From Cricetomys ansorgei (Eukaryota > Chordata > Mammalia > Rodentia > Nesomyidae), in assembly GCA_026225945.1 (NCBI GenBank), contig JAMJFZ010003581.1, forward strand, positions 12,485,001 to 12,549,000: DNA of 64,000 bases, given 5' to 3'. The notes under the pieces are model-generated. The model did not search any database and was not told the DNA's origin. It saw only the letters and a program-made list of their open reading frames with translations. Within the stretch, counting starts at the first letter, position 1. Every line of letters starts with the position of its first letter. The position numbers were made by a program, and so were the translations under genes. This document shows positions 32,099 through 43,612 of the stretch, piece after piece.

Positions 32099-32309
32099 TA
32101 CTCTAAGGTACGATGTGGTCTGTAGATGTTAAATTTTTATTTTGTCTTTCTGTTGAGTGCTAGTTTATGTGCAGAATGGTTCTCTCTCAAAACATTTATC
32201 TCTGTTGGTGCCTGCTTTTTCCAATGAGAGCTCTGACTCTGATTATTCTCATTTTTAAATCTAAAAAAAAAAAAAAGCAACCAAAAACCCAACTCTCTAG
32301 TAACTTTTT

Positions 32310-32420
32310 GTCTGTTATTGGGGCATGTTCTCATATATCCCAAGCTAGTTTTGAACTCCTACCCCTACTGCCTCCACCATCCAAGTGTCAGGATTATAAC
32401 TATATGCCACCCATGCCCAG
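32310..32420 (-). repeat. B1-like (B4 body) fragment
   Basis: caagctagttttgaactcct, ccatccaagtgtcaggatta and atgccacccatgcccag match the left half of a reverse B1/PB1 body. Confidence 0.55.
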
Positions 32421-32559
32421 AATTTTTTATTGCACATATTTGAGTTACAGTGTGATGCTTTTGATGCGTGTGTACACTGTGGAATGTACTGTCAGGCTAA
32501 AACCCGTCACCACACATAGCAATCATTTCTTTGTAGTGAGAGCATTCAGAATCCATTCT

Positions 32560-32635
32560 CTTCCTTTTTTTGCAGTGTTAGATCTCATGCCTATAAGGAG
32601 AACACAGTACCAACCAGCTATATCCCCAGGCCCCA
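32560..32635 (-). repeat. ID/B4-type SINE head
   Basis: tttttttgcagtgttagatc, tcatgcctataaggagaaca, ccaaccagctatatcccc: complement of the tRNA-like B4 head. Confidence 0.5.
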
Positions 32636-33274
32636 GAAGCCTCTCTCTCGTAGTTTTGAAATACACAGTGTGTTAGTATCAACTATGTTTGCCTTCTTGT
32701 GTGGTGTTTCGCCTGTGTAATCAGCGCTTCCCGTTCCCCAGATCCTCTCACCCACAGCCTCTGGTAGCCTCCACGTGACTTTGATAGAGTCAACGTTCCT
32801 CATGTGAATGAGATTGAGCAACCATCTTCCAGAAGCTTTATGCTTCTGCATTGTTTTACTGTTTTCAGGCATCCTGCATTTTCATTACAACTTGTCCTTC
32901 TTCATGTCCAGTAAAGCCTCTTAATCTGAAGTCTTAGCTCTTTCTTGACTTCTAGTTTTACTGGTCACTACTGTGTTCATCTGTGTTGATTCTACTATTC
33001 AGGCAATTGGCTGTGCTTTAATTTTGATACGAATGCATCCGTTTTAGAACTATTTTTCATCCTTACAATAGCATCTGGATTTTCTCCAAAGATAGCCAAC
33101 ATATGTATTTTAAATGCTTCCCCCATTTTGCTTATTTTGTTAGCTTTATTTCCTCAAGAGTTAAGTTTTTCTGTCCATCTTCAGATGTGTGTGAAGTTTT
33201 TAAATATCTTATTTTTATTTCTATCTAATGTGTCTGTACGTGTATTTTGTTCTCTAAAGAAACAAACTGATAGA
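32636..33274. other. single-copy T-rich stretch
   Basis: No recognised repeat or gene. Confidence 0.4.
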
Positions 33275-33375
33275 ATGAATATAAATATAATATATATAAT
33301 ATTATATGTAATATATATGAATTATATATTATATTATATTCATTTTCTATATATACATATATATATATATACACA
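33275..33375. repeat. AT-rich repeat containing a long imperfect inverted repeat
   Basis: Arm 33275-33300 (starts atgaatataaat) pairs with arm 33321-33343 (ends atattcat) around a 20-nt AT loop. (TA)n follows to about 33372. Confidence 0.85.
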
Positions 33376-33413
33376 TGCTAAAGGAATACATATGCATACA
33401 GATATATACATGT

Positions 33414-33858
33414 GATGGGTATTTATTAGAGTGGCTCACAGGTTATGGCTGGCTAGTCCAACATTGGCTGTCTCCTGAAGGAAAGGACAAGAGCCTGGTG
33501 ACTGTGCAGCCCGGGAGACTGGATGTCTCAGCAGCCCCTACCTGCTGCTGGAGTCTTGGAGGATTCCTAGAGAGCTGCTGGTCTTCAGTCTGCACTGGAA
33601 TCAGGAAGAAGCAAGTTCTAATACAATCGAGGGAATGATTCAGCCATAGGGCAGGTGACCTCGCCAGTGAGAGTGAGGGCAAGCATTCTTCTTTGTCTTT
33701 CGTTGCGGGCTGCCACCAGAAGGTGTGACCCATTTCTAGGGTGGGTCTTCCCACCTCAAATGATCCAATCCAGAAAAATCTCTCACAGTGCCAAGCTGCT
33801 TGGGTTTCGGTACATGCCAAATGTAGTCAAAGTTGACAACCTAGATTAGCCATTACAC
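33414..33858 (-). mobile_element. rodent LTR-like repeat, subfamily unresolved
   Basis: Complement order: attagagtggctcacaggtt, ggctagtccaacattggctg, ggatgtctcagcag, ctgctggtcttcagtctgca, cagaaggtgtgacccattt, and the end aaagttgacaacctagatta then gccattaca. The sense start would be TGTAATGGC. The name is unresolved (MaLR- or RMER-like). Confidence 0.6.
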
Positions 33859-34038
33859 GGTGTGTGTTTGTGTTTATGTACGTGTGTGTCACTTGTGTGG
33901 GTCCTTTCCGAGTCCAGAAGAGGGTGTCAGACTCAGAGGAGCTGCAGACACAGGCAGTTGTGAGCCACCCTATGTGGGTGCTGGAACTGAACTCTGGACC
34001 TCTGCAAAACCTTCGAGTGCTCTTAGTTGCTGATCCTT
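33859..34038 (-). repeat. B2 SINE
   Basis: gtgtgtgtttgtgtttatgt, ccagaagagggtgtcagact, tgtgggtgctggaactgaac, ctggacctctgcaaaacctt, gagtgctcttagttgctgat. Confidence 0.85.
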
Positions 34039-35139
34039 TGTTCCAGTCTGTGTGGGGTTTTGATTGGCTGCTCATTTTTCTGTTCACCTGCTTGCCTCTG
34101 AGGATTCTGTCTTTGACATAAAAGCAGCTTGTCCACTGTTTTGCAGTAGGAGTTGGGTGTGCTTCCAAGCAGGATCTACTTATGACATGCTCACTCCTGA
34201 AGGCAGCCCAGTTTTTCTAGACTCTCTGGATGTCTGAATCCCAGCCTTGACTTTTTAGCTCATACATGCACACCACCTACCCCAGTCTGAAGAGATGTGT
34301 CAACCACACCTGCTTAAATCAAGTTGGGGAAAGGGGGAGAAGGCAGATACCACGCCACCTACATTCATTTCCTTGACTAGTTCTATTTATGCTTAGATTA
34401 TGGCACCTCCTGTTTCTTCTCTGCTTAGGTATTTGTATAAATACGTATATTTTATTTCCACAGTTTCAGGCCCACACTCTTATCTCAAACAAACTTCACT
34501 GCCCTACATTACAACATTTTCCATCTTACATTTCCATGTACAGTTCCACTTGAAAACAAGCGAATGAATCTTTAAACTCTACAGACACGACCCTGTATCC
34601 ATCACATTGCTCTCTTAGGAGCATGGCTTGTATTAGGTCTTGAACATTCTTATCAATGATAACATCACCGCAGGCCAGGTAGGCGTGTTTAGAAGGGGGG
34701 TAAAAAATCTTTAATTACTAGGAGAAGGAGACTTGAGCAAACCTAACGATAATAAATTTGCATTTATATCAATAATTTCTTCACATATTAATAGTTTACA
34801 TTCAACCTCACATATTAACAGTTTCCTCACCTATCAATAGTTTCTTCACACACTGGTTTCTTATGTCATTTGTTCAAGTGTTGTTATTTCCACAAATATC
34901 TCTGCATTCCCAAAGCTCCTTAGATGTGGTCTTGGATGAGTTTAGAAAGAATTTGATGAGGGCAGTCTCTAGTCTTCTAAGAATTTTGAGAGGACGTAAC
35001 AGGGTCGAGATAAGGCTTAGCAAGGTGGCAGAGGGTAGGCTGGGATGGAAACATTCCCTGGCCTCTGAGAAGTCACACTCTGTTCAGCTTCCACCGTGCC
35101 GCACTGCACTATGAGCGACACTGGACAGGGAGTCGATTT
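34039..35139. other. single-copy stretch with a small imperfect tandem motif
   Basis: 34770-34855 has four variants of a cacatattaatagttt-like block about 20-26 bp apart. No transposon or gene recognised. Confidence 0.4.
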
Positions 35140-36237
35140 TCTATTATTTGACTGGGGTGGGTGGAATAATTTTAATTGCTAAGAAATTGCATTTTCATTG
35201 TAAAGCAATTCAAGTTATAGCAGATTCATAATGCAGCTATTGTAAAAATGACATTTCAGTGACATTTCTGTGAGAAGAACATGGTGATTTTGCAAATGAC
35301 ATGGTGAGGGCACAGCAGTTATGTGAATAACACATTTTCACAATACATGTGCTAGGAGCATAAATAATGATGGTGGGAATAAGATTAATAATAATGGCAT
35401 TCCACGGGGAGAAAAACCCTTTTATCTATGCCATCCCAAAGTTCTTTAACTCACACCTGTCCACTGAACACTTCACTGAAGTTACTGACGCTGACTCTTT
35501 CCGGTGGAAGCGAATTCAGGAACCAAACTTCAGCAAATTTGTGGCAAACATGGAATCCAAAGTCTATTGTCTTCTTAAGAAGCCTTCTGGGATGACTCGC
35601 CAAAATGATCATCGCGCAGGAACTGGAAATTGTATTTTGTTTTTATTGTAGATATATTTCTATCCGTCTTTTAGGTGGATCGTAGGTGAGCAATTAGCGT
35701 CTTCCTTCTTCGTGTGCATAAAAGAAAATGTAGCGTTGTTTTATTTCCAGACGAGCTGACTTGTTTATTTCTAATGCCGTTATAGAGCACCCTCCTAAGT
35801 TGAATAGGTGGGATGCCTTCGCTAGCCCGGGGCGCATTGTTCCCACAGTGGATATGCCATCATCATTTCATTTTCTCAATGTCATTATCGTGCCATTAAT
35901 ATAGAAATTTCCCATTTTTTCTTCAACACATATTTTAAAAGGAAAAAAAAAAATAGCACCTTAACAATAATATTGCCAGTTTTGGGAATCGGGGTCTGGC
36001 ACGGTAGCTTGTCCGTAAGCATAGCCCAGGTGGTCAGCATTCTGCCCCGACGTCACCAATAGGATTTGTTAAACAAACTTCAGGCCAGAGAGGACGTTTG
36101 CGTGTATTTACATACCCTCCGAATGAATGTCTTACGTGCTTACTTTATCGACTTTATCTCAGTTTTGCAAGTGTAATAGCTTAGTATAATTTAAGAATTT
36201 GGGGGTCCAAGTCTAATTCCATGTTACTGGTTTTTAA
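35140..36237. other. repeat-free AT-rich island, candidate conserved noncoding DNA
   Basis: About 1.1 kb with no interspersed repeat. Rich in attaat and aaatgacatt motifs. A 94-codon frame at 35367-35651 (starts MMVGIRL) crosses it but resembles no family I know and has no splice-site support. Constraint is inferred, not measured. Confidence 0.3.
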
Positions 36238-36446
36238 AAGGTTTTATTCTATATTTTCAGTTACGTGGAGTGTGCGTGTATGTTTCTGGCGCAGAGGCTC
36301 AGGAAGTGGCGTGGGCATGTGCATTCAAAGCCTGCAGGCCAGCAGTGACACTGGGTTCCGTGGAGCTGGAGTCACTGGTGTTTGTGAGCTGGTGTAGATG
36401 CTGGGAGCTGAGCTCAGGCCGTGAGCCAGCAACTCTCCATCCCCAA
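36238..36446 (-). repeat. diverged B2 SINE
   Basis: gttttattctatattttcag, tgggttccgtggagctggag, gtagatgctgggagctgagc, tcaggccgtgagccagcaac, tctccatcccc. Confidence 0.65.
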
Positions 36447-37195
36447 CGTGTTGCTGGAAGCTTACATTCGATCGGTGATTTGGCCTAACGTGAGACACAG
36501 TGGGGCCTGGGTTTCTCCATGCTTGATGGGAAGGAAGCAATATGGAGGACGGCATTCAGAAATCCCAGTTTGATCCATTTGAGAGGCATCCGCCTAAAGC
36601 GGTCACTTTGCTACACGTTAAATTGGTGTTGGAATCGTGCTTTACTATTACATCGTTGGTATTTTGAAAGGCTAAGTCGGTTTTGCTACGTTTGTTTTTT
36701 AATGACGTAGCGTTTTGTTGTTTTGTTCCCTTTTCTTTTCATCAAACCCCTCATTCTTCTGAACTCAGCTCTTTACCAGCAAAGACTATCACTGCAAGCT
36801 ACTATTCTTGGTCTATCACCACGCTAGTGATCAGAGCCCTGAAATACGGTTCTTAGGCTGTGCTTCACACACTGTTTGGATCACCTGGTCCCATTACGAT
36901 GCTGTGGGATGTCTTCTGCCTCACAGGGCTCTCAGGCCCCTGTTCACTCAGATGACTAAATGGCAAGGTGTATCAGTGCATGTTAAAACTGTGATGCAAA
37001 TTAGCCACAAAACATTGACATTGTAACATCTGCAGAGGAGTCCTCACCGTGTCAGTAACGACAAGCAATGCTGCCACTTCTCTCCCCATTGCTCCAGCCG
37101 AGAAAGACACTTTCAGAGCCGGTACAGGGAAGGCTTGACTGCATTTCATTTCGTGTGTATTTTTTATTCAAGACTGCAAAACAAAAGAAAGTGTG
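36447..37195. other. single-copy stretch
   Basis: No repeat, RNA or coding signal recognised. Confidence 0.45.
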
Positions 37196-37400
37196 TTCAG
37201 GATCACAAGATGGCTCAGTGGGTAAAAGCACTGCCACCAAGACTCACCTGAGCTTCATCCCTGTAACTCACGTAGTAAAAGGACTGGACTGACCCCAAGC
37301 TTTCCTCTGACCTCTACGCACACACCAGGGTACATGTACATGAGAAGGGATGCACGCGCACACACACACACACATCTAAATATAGATAATAAAAAAGAAG
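37196..37400 (+). repeat. B3 SINE
   Basis: caagatggctcagtgggtaa, agcactgccaccaagac, ctttcctctgacctctacgc, acacaccagggtacatgtac, (CA)n 37352-37374 and an AT-rich tail. Confidence 0.85.
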
Positions 37401-39545
37401 TATATTCAAAAATTTCCATGAAAACTAATGCTCAGCATGGTGGTTGGCCAGGACCCTGCACAAGCTGTAGTTGCATGGGAAGACTAGGGCTGTATAAGAA
37501 CCCCTAACTCGAAACCTTGGACGTGGCTATTAAGAGACTGGAGGCTCATGGCAGCAAAAGGAAGAGTCATATCTCATTGGCAGCTTCTGTTCCACCCACA
37601 GTTATGGAGGGGAAGAAATTAAGTGGAGCCTTCGCAGAAACAGAGCATAGCACAGCTGTGACGATAGAGTGACCGCCAGGACTTCTCAGGCCAGTGAGGG
37701 ACTTCGTAGAGACAAACTTGGAGACCCTGTGGGCTGCTGTCTGTGGAAAGACCCCAATACCCAGTCCCACTTTCTTCTGGGAGGTATGCCTTTGTGTGCC
37801 ATCACGCCTGCTTCTGAACACAGACCACGTGGACACCATATGGAGGTGCTCTCTGGGCACTCCTCAGAACCCCTCCCGTGTCTGAACTTGGTTCTCGGTT
37901 ATTAGCTTCCATCTTGTTTGGAGAGGGTTTATACTGCTCATGTTTGGAAAACCAACTCTAGATCCCACAGAAACGTTGACGCTTTAGCCAAGTTTAGGGC
38001 CATGGAGCTAAAGTCAGGTAATGAATGAGATGGGAACCACTTTGCTTAACTGGGAAGAAATAACACTGTCTGATAGAATTTTGTGCATAATTAATGCATT
38101 GGTTGGTTGTTGAAAAGTCATAGGTTTTGACTGGAATTCACTGATTAGCTTTCCTTGTTTCCTTTTTTTTAACAATTTTTTAAAATTGTTTTTATTTTTA
38201 TTCCTCCTGCCAGGAATCTTGTTTAGTCCACCTATAAGCAACAGAGACTTGTTGACCTGGTAACAGATCTCTTGATGTGAAATAGCACCGTGGGCCAGAG
38301 AACCGTTACTTGTCCCTCACACATTTCACCAGAACAGCTCACTTTGGCACAGGACGTGAGTTCCAACCTCAGCACCATGCTGGCTGTGACTGGATCACAC
38401 ACTGTGGTAGGCACCAGGAGCCACCCAAAAGCATGGCTGCCAGTCACAGAGTGGAAGGAAGCTGTCCTTCTAAGCTCTGAGGCCTGTGCCTCCGGAGGAG
38501 GAATCTTGGCCTTACCAAACTACCCTCATCTTTTCCTTGGGAGCACAGATCCCCAATATGTCTAGTGAGTGCCTCTGACTTCACCATGGGTAACCCCCCC
38601 TTCCCTTTGCTGCTCTCTCTACTTTCATGGACAACAGCTGCCGCCAGCCAGCCCACAGCACTGATTCCAGACGTCCGGGTTACAGCTGGACCTCTCCCAA
38701 GGGCTGATTTTACACCAGTGAATCAGATTCCAAGTATTTCCTACTTCATGGAAGATAAATAAAACACACTGAGGAAAGGACTCTGAGGTCTAGAAGTCCT
38801 CAGACCAGCCAGATATCATTGTGAGAATTGGTTGCACTGTTGGTTTGGGGTCTATTAAATCAATTTGTGGGGGTGAGTATTTTCTGTATTCATGCATCCC
38901 GGTTTTCTACAGCTTGAATGGAGCTCAGAGATTAGAGCCACTCACTGAAAAACGCAGCTTCTTTGTATAGAAAGAAGAAATCCTGCTTCTCTTCAGATTT
39001 TGAATTCTTTTTCGCCACCTCACCCTCCTCGTCTTCAATCCTTCACCTTGCACCTTTCAAGCTAAGAGATCTGCAGCAGAAGGTTAGATAAAGGTGCTAT
39101 GCCTTTAAAACCAGAGACAGCAAATGGGTTTAATAACCCAACGGGGTCTTGGTCATCATAACATTTAATCTGCATTATATCCCATTCCCTAATCACTGTT
39201 TCTATTCCAATTGTGAGCGGAGAGAGTGGGCAAGGGGACATTTCAGACAAGTGCCAGTAAAACAAGTTTGCCTTACAGCTGGCAAGCCCCAAACAGCACA
39301 CTCACAGCGCCTTCTGGCCACATTCAGTCAGATGATCCCATAAACTCAAAATAATCACCCCTAATACTAATACCTCTTCTCCTTCATTGTTGCCGGTCGC
39401 TATGGCGCTGCATTCGACTGTGAAAAATTCACCGCCATTATTGCCCTCAGTGTCTCTCTCTCTGAAATGTGATCTAATTGCAGAATCCACACCTGTTCCA
39501 CAGTTCAATAGAATTCAGCTTTCACGGAGGCAGACTTTCAAATCG
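37401..39545. other. single-copy stretch
   Basis: Over 2 kb without a confident transposon. A 20-bp perfect palindrome-like inverted repeat lies at 38171-38190 (aacaatttt, tt, aaaattgtt). Frames up to 97 codons show no family. Confidence 0.45.
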
Positions 39546-39587
39546 TACACACACAGACAGACACACACACACGTACGTGTACATTTG

Positions 39588-39618
<31 letters not shown>

Positions 39619-39631
39619 GCACACACACAAT
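39546..39631. repeat. imperfect (CA)n microsatellite
   Basis: Interrupted CA array with CAGA, CGTACGTGT and CATG interruptions. Confidence 0.9.
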
Positions 39632-40935
39632 TACCCAGGGGTTTGGTTGAGGCCAAAAAAATAAGTTAATAAAGAGGGTGAGTTTATCAGAAAATAATAT
39701 GGGGAAGAGGAGGGAAAAGGCTGTGCTTCGTGGTCACTGGAAGATTGCTGATGGGTGCATAAATAAGGCATGCTGGAACATCTGTTCTTTGTTGTGCATT
39801 CAGCTTTTTAATGTGTTCAAAGAGCAGCTCTGACGCATCGCTGACTACCACTCCCCATCCGAGCAACATTTTACCAGAAAATAATAAACCTTCCTGGTGG
39901 GGTGCAGGGAGCCAAGGCATTCGGGCAATGCCATTAATTTGGAAATATCTCTTTTTTTTCCTGGGATTTTAAAATCTCTCTCTCTCTCTTTGAATATTGC
40001 ACAAATTTGGGACCCAGCCTAGTATCCCTGTCAGCCTAAACATTAAATCAGTCTGAATATCTATTCAACCTTCTTCTTCTTCTTTTTTCTTTTTTTTTTA
40101 AACAGCAAAGGAAGGGGAGGTATTCAAGTCAAAGTTTATACACCTCCTGCCTCCTGGCTTGGCTCTTAATTCTATTAATGTTAGCTCCAATCTATTGGGA
40201 TTATTTTTAACATGTCCCAGTATTTGTTTGCCTTGATAAAATTCAGAGGCAGCTGAGGCCCCTGACAGTTGAACAATATTGGCTGGTTATTTTGATACAG
40301 TGTGGCAGGCAGCAAAAGCTTAAAAATCGGAGCATCCTAAACGGAGGGAAAAACCAGCTTGAATTCTAAAATAAAATTTTAGCAGCATGGATTTCTCTTG
40401 CCATAGGCTATGAGGCTACTATGAATTCCAGATGCATTTCCTGAGCTGTCAATGAGGTGGAAAGATGGGATTGGCATTATGAAGATTTGTTGCATTGCGG
40501 CTCCATTGTGCGTAATTGCAATGGAAGGTATAGACATTAAGCCACCACCCAAGAAGAGCTGTTTGTGCACACACGGTATGGAAACAGCTCACCAGACAAC
40601 CATAGGACCAGGATGAGGATTTCTTTATGCCACTTGATTTGGCTTTTACACGTCCACCCCTTTAGGTCACAGCTCAGAAACACTGCAGTCCTGATGAGCT
40701 TCTGGAGGTTGCTTCCAGAGGGCTTGACTGAGTCTTATGAAAGGGAGATAGGGTCTATTGGGGATGGGCTGTTATGCAAATTCCCCCTTTGCAGCCTTTA
40801 CCTTTTATCTTCTCCAGTGTCTGGACTCTGGTCCTCCTTCTTCCAAGGGTGGTTCCTGCTTGATCTGTGTCCCCATACAAACCCCTTGGTTTCTCGTGGC
40901 AGTCTTACAGTGCTTAGTATCAACCTGAGGTCTTT
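39632..40935. other. repeat-free island, strongest candidate conserved noncoding region
   Basis: 1.3 kb without SINE or LTR. 40180-40540 is rich in developmental-factor-like words: ctgacagttgaacaatattg, aacaatattggctgg, gagctgtcaatgaggtgg, tgcgtaattgcaatgg. Its texture is unlike the surrounding decayed DNA. Function is inference. Confidence 0.35.
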
Positions 40936-41196
40936 TAGGAATGGGGAGATGGAGCATTGGGTAAAGTGTTCCACGTGTAAGCACCAGAGTCCACATTCAG
41001 ATGCTCAGCACGCACATAAGATCCAGTCATGAAGATGCCTCCTGTAATCTAACTCTGGGGAGATGGAGACAGGCAAATTTTGGGGATCAGATGGTGAACT
41101 ATTGGTATAGTTTTGCCTCTAAAAAGAGGCAAAAGCCCTTGCCTCTAAAATAAGGTGGAAAACTGATAGAGAAATTTACACAACATTCACCTCTGG

Positions 41197-41247
<51 letters not shown>
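40936..41247 (+). repeat. composite tRNA/B1-type SINE with (CA)n tail
   Basis: aatggggagatggagcattg, gggtaaagtgttccacgtg, atgcctcctgtaatctaact, ctggggagatggagacaggc, aaataaggtggaaaactgat, ttcacctctggtctacacac. The (CA)n runs 41200-41247. A perfect hairpin (41111-41134) lies inside. Confidence 0.65.
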
Positions 41248-41249
<2 letters not shown>

Positions 41250-41361
41250 TATCCCCAAACACACACAAAAAGAGTGCCATTTAAAGACATTGGGTCTGTG
41301 ATAGCTGAAATAATGATGCTATCTTTGAATGTATTGTTGTCGCTGCTGCTTAAGAATTCCA

Positions 41362-41588
41362 TAGAGGACCAGAAAAATGGCTCAGCAGGTAAGAGCACTG
41401 GCTGTTCTTCCAGAGGGTCCAGGATCAGTTCCCAGCACTCTCACGGGAGTCTCACAAGTTCATAACTCTAGTTCCAGGACATCCAATGCTTTCTGTTAGA
41501 CTTTGTGGACACCTGGCAGATATGTGGTATATAGGGATGCATACAAGCAAAACATCCAAACACATAGAATAAAAATAAGTATTTTTTT
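41362..41588 (+). repeat. B2 SINE
   Basis: gaggaccagaaaaatggctc, agcaggtaagagcactggct, gttcttccagagggtccagg, ggacatccaatgctttctgt, catagaataaaaataagta. Full length with AATAAA tail. Confidence 0.85.
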
Positions 41589-41602
41589 TAATCCTACAGA
41601 AT

Positions 41603-41715
41603 ATCAGGGTATAGTGGTACACAAAGGAATTCCAACACTAGGGAGTTTGAGGCCAGACTAGACTATAGTAAAACACCAGGCCACCCCCCCCCCCCCGTCA
41701 CACACACACCACAAA
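41603..41715 (+). repeat. B1 fragment with C-tract and short CA tail
   Basis: atcagggtatagtggtacac, gaattccaacactagggag, tttgaggccagactagacta, then a run of C and (CA)n. Confidence 0.55.
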
Positions 41716-41762
41716 CAAAAAAAATCCCAAACAGCGATAGTTCTCCAAAGAAGCAATAGCAG

Positions 41763-41831
41763 TGACTGTGCTCACAGTACTGCAGGGACTGTGCTCACAG
41801 TACTGCAGGGACTGTGCTCACAATACTACAG
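41763..41831. repeat. 23-bp tandem triplication
   Basis: Three units of ggactgtgctcacagtactg+cag at 41763, 41786 and 41809. The middle unit is consensus; the third has two A substitutions. Confidence 0.95.
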
Positions 41832-42449
41832 CTTGAGCGCTTCACTCTGCACTTTCAGTTCCACCAAAGTGTGTATATGTGAGCAAGTAACGGTTTAGGG
41901 ACAGCTGAGGCATTTTAACAAAGTTTAATTACCTTAAAATTGAAAGGTACATGGTTTTGTGGTCAGGAGAGATCATACACAAACTTACTATACATAACCA
42001 ATGTTCAGTTGGGATATTTTATGATAGCAGCCCATGAAAACCTATTGTAGACACCAAACAGCCCCTTTCTTCTGTATTCACAATCCCTCTAGTGAAACTC
42101 TCTAAGGAAATGACTTTTTTTTTTTTTTTACATTGTTTCAGGTAAAAGCCTGCTCACTAATTTATGCAATACAATAGTATCTGGGCCAAGTATGGGATGT
42201 GGAACAAACCTGGACTTCATGCCATGTCCGGATAAACCCCTGTGTTTTTCTTTGTGTCAATAAACCAGAGGAGTAGGAGAGGCAGCCCTTTCTGTGGTGC
42301 TGTTCTCATGTGTGCTCAAGCTCAACCTCATTTTTTTTTTTCATCAGGATGACAAGAAACAAAAGTCTTAAAGTTGGGGCTGTGTGATCCTGATACTGAA
42401 TTCTTATGTGCTAACCAGCCATCTACCTCATGATATAGTTGTATACCAC
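41832..42449. other. single-copy stretch
   Basis: T-runs near 42115-42129 and 42331-42340. Nothing else recognised. Confidence 0.4.
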
Positions 42450-42756
42450 TGTGGCAGCTCACCAAACAGGACAAAGATGGATTTTTCATAACTGCAAACT
42501 GCCTGACCTCAGCAGAGGGAACCTTCATGATGGCCAGTGCTGTACTCAACAGTGGAACCCCGAGCATCTGAGCTCAGGTGTATTTATTGATTCAGAACTC
42601 CTTAGGTGTTCTACTGAGAGCACATGCAGATCATTAGCAATTAAACAACCCCCACAGAAATCCAACACCTGCCAACAATACAAAGCCTAGAGACTCCGTC
42701 GCTCACCAGTGCATAAAACAATTTCAAACATAATAAAAATTAACTTCTCCATCACA
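42450..42756 (-). mobile_element. solo LTR, copy 5 of the TGTGGAAG family
   Basis: Plus-strand landmarks: cctgacctcagcagaggga, atctgagctcaggtgtattt (AATAAA in complement), ttctactgagagcacatgca (segment kept here but lost in copies 3 and 4), atccaacacctgcc. No clear target duplication. The LTR start carries a small insertion. Confidence 0.8.
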
Positions 42757-43321
42757 TGACTTTCTCCCAAACATGAAATTATAGAAAGCCCAGAGGTGTA
42801 TGACTCTACGTCCCTGAGTTATGGCGAAATTATGGCTCAGTATTGGTGGGTGGTCCTCCCTGTGAATTACCCTAGGATGAAGACAAATACCTGAACCAAG
42901 GAATTGCCACATCTCTGGGATGGACAGGGTGAGTTTGCAGAGTTCTTCTGCCTCTGTCTTCTCTTTCAGTGTAATTTGGAAGCTCTGTCTCAATCCTAGA
43001 GGTACCAATGGCATTGCTGAGGCCATCGATGAGCCCACTCTACTCAGCTTGTTTCTTTCCTTCCCTGTCCACCTTGTGTCAATCTTAAGGTCATTCTTAA
43101 TAAATTTTGGCATGCTAATCTGTTTCAGAATCTTCCCAGAACAATCCCCTACCCTACCTGCGTCTGAACCTCTTATTCAGTTACCACTTCTGTTACCTTT
43201 GATAGAAATAACCACTATTGAATACTTTGTGAGCAGAGTGTATTATTTGCTAACACAGTTCCCTGAGCTTGTTTTCATTGTTTGGGTGATGCATTCTTCA
43301 ACTGAAATTATTTGAGTGCTG
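42757..43321. other. single-copy stretch
   Basis: Overlapping frames of 129 codons (minus 42724-43113) and 131 codons (plus 42920-43315) show no recognised domain; the first runs into the LTR. Confidence 0.4.
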
Positions 43322-43350
43322 TATTAGTTACACTTCCGTTATTGTGATAA

Positions 43351-43547
43351 AATACCGTGGTGGTTTGAATGAGATGTCTCCTGTATTCTGGGACAATTGA
43401 AAACTTGGTCTCCATTTGCTTATGCTGTTTGGGGAGGCTAAGGAAGTGTGGCTTTGCTGGAGGAAGTGATCACCAGAGGCAGCTTGGAGATTTAAAAGCC
43501 TCCCATCATCTCCAGGCTCTCTCCCTTTCTTCTCCCTCTCTCTCTCT

Positions 43548-43612
<65 letters not shown>

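Noticed and set aside
32167..32676. 169-codon plus-strand frame, the longest in the window
   Set aside because: Crosses a B1-like fragment and an ID/B4 head antisense and shows no domain or splice support.
40565..41032. 155-codon plus-strand frame
   Set aside because: Its C-terminal part is translated from a composite SINE; no family resemblance.
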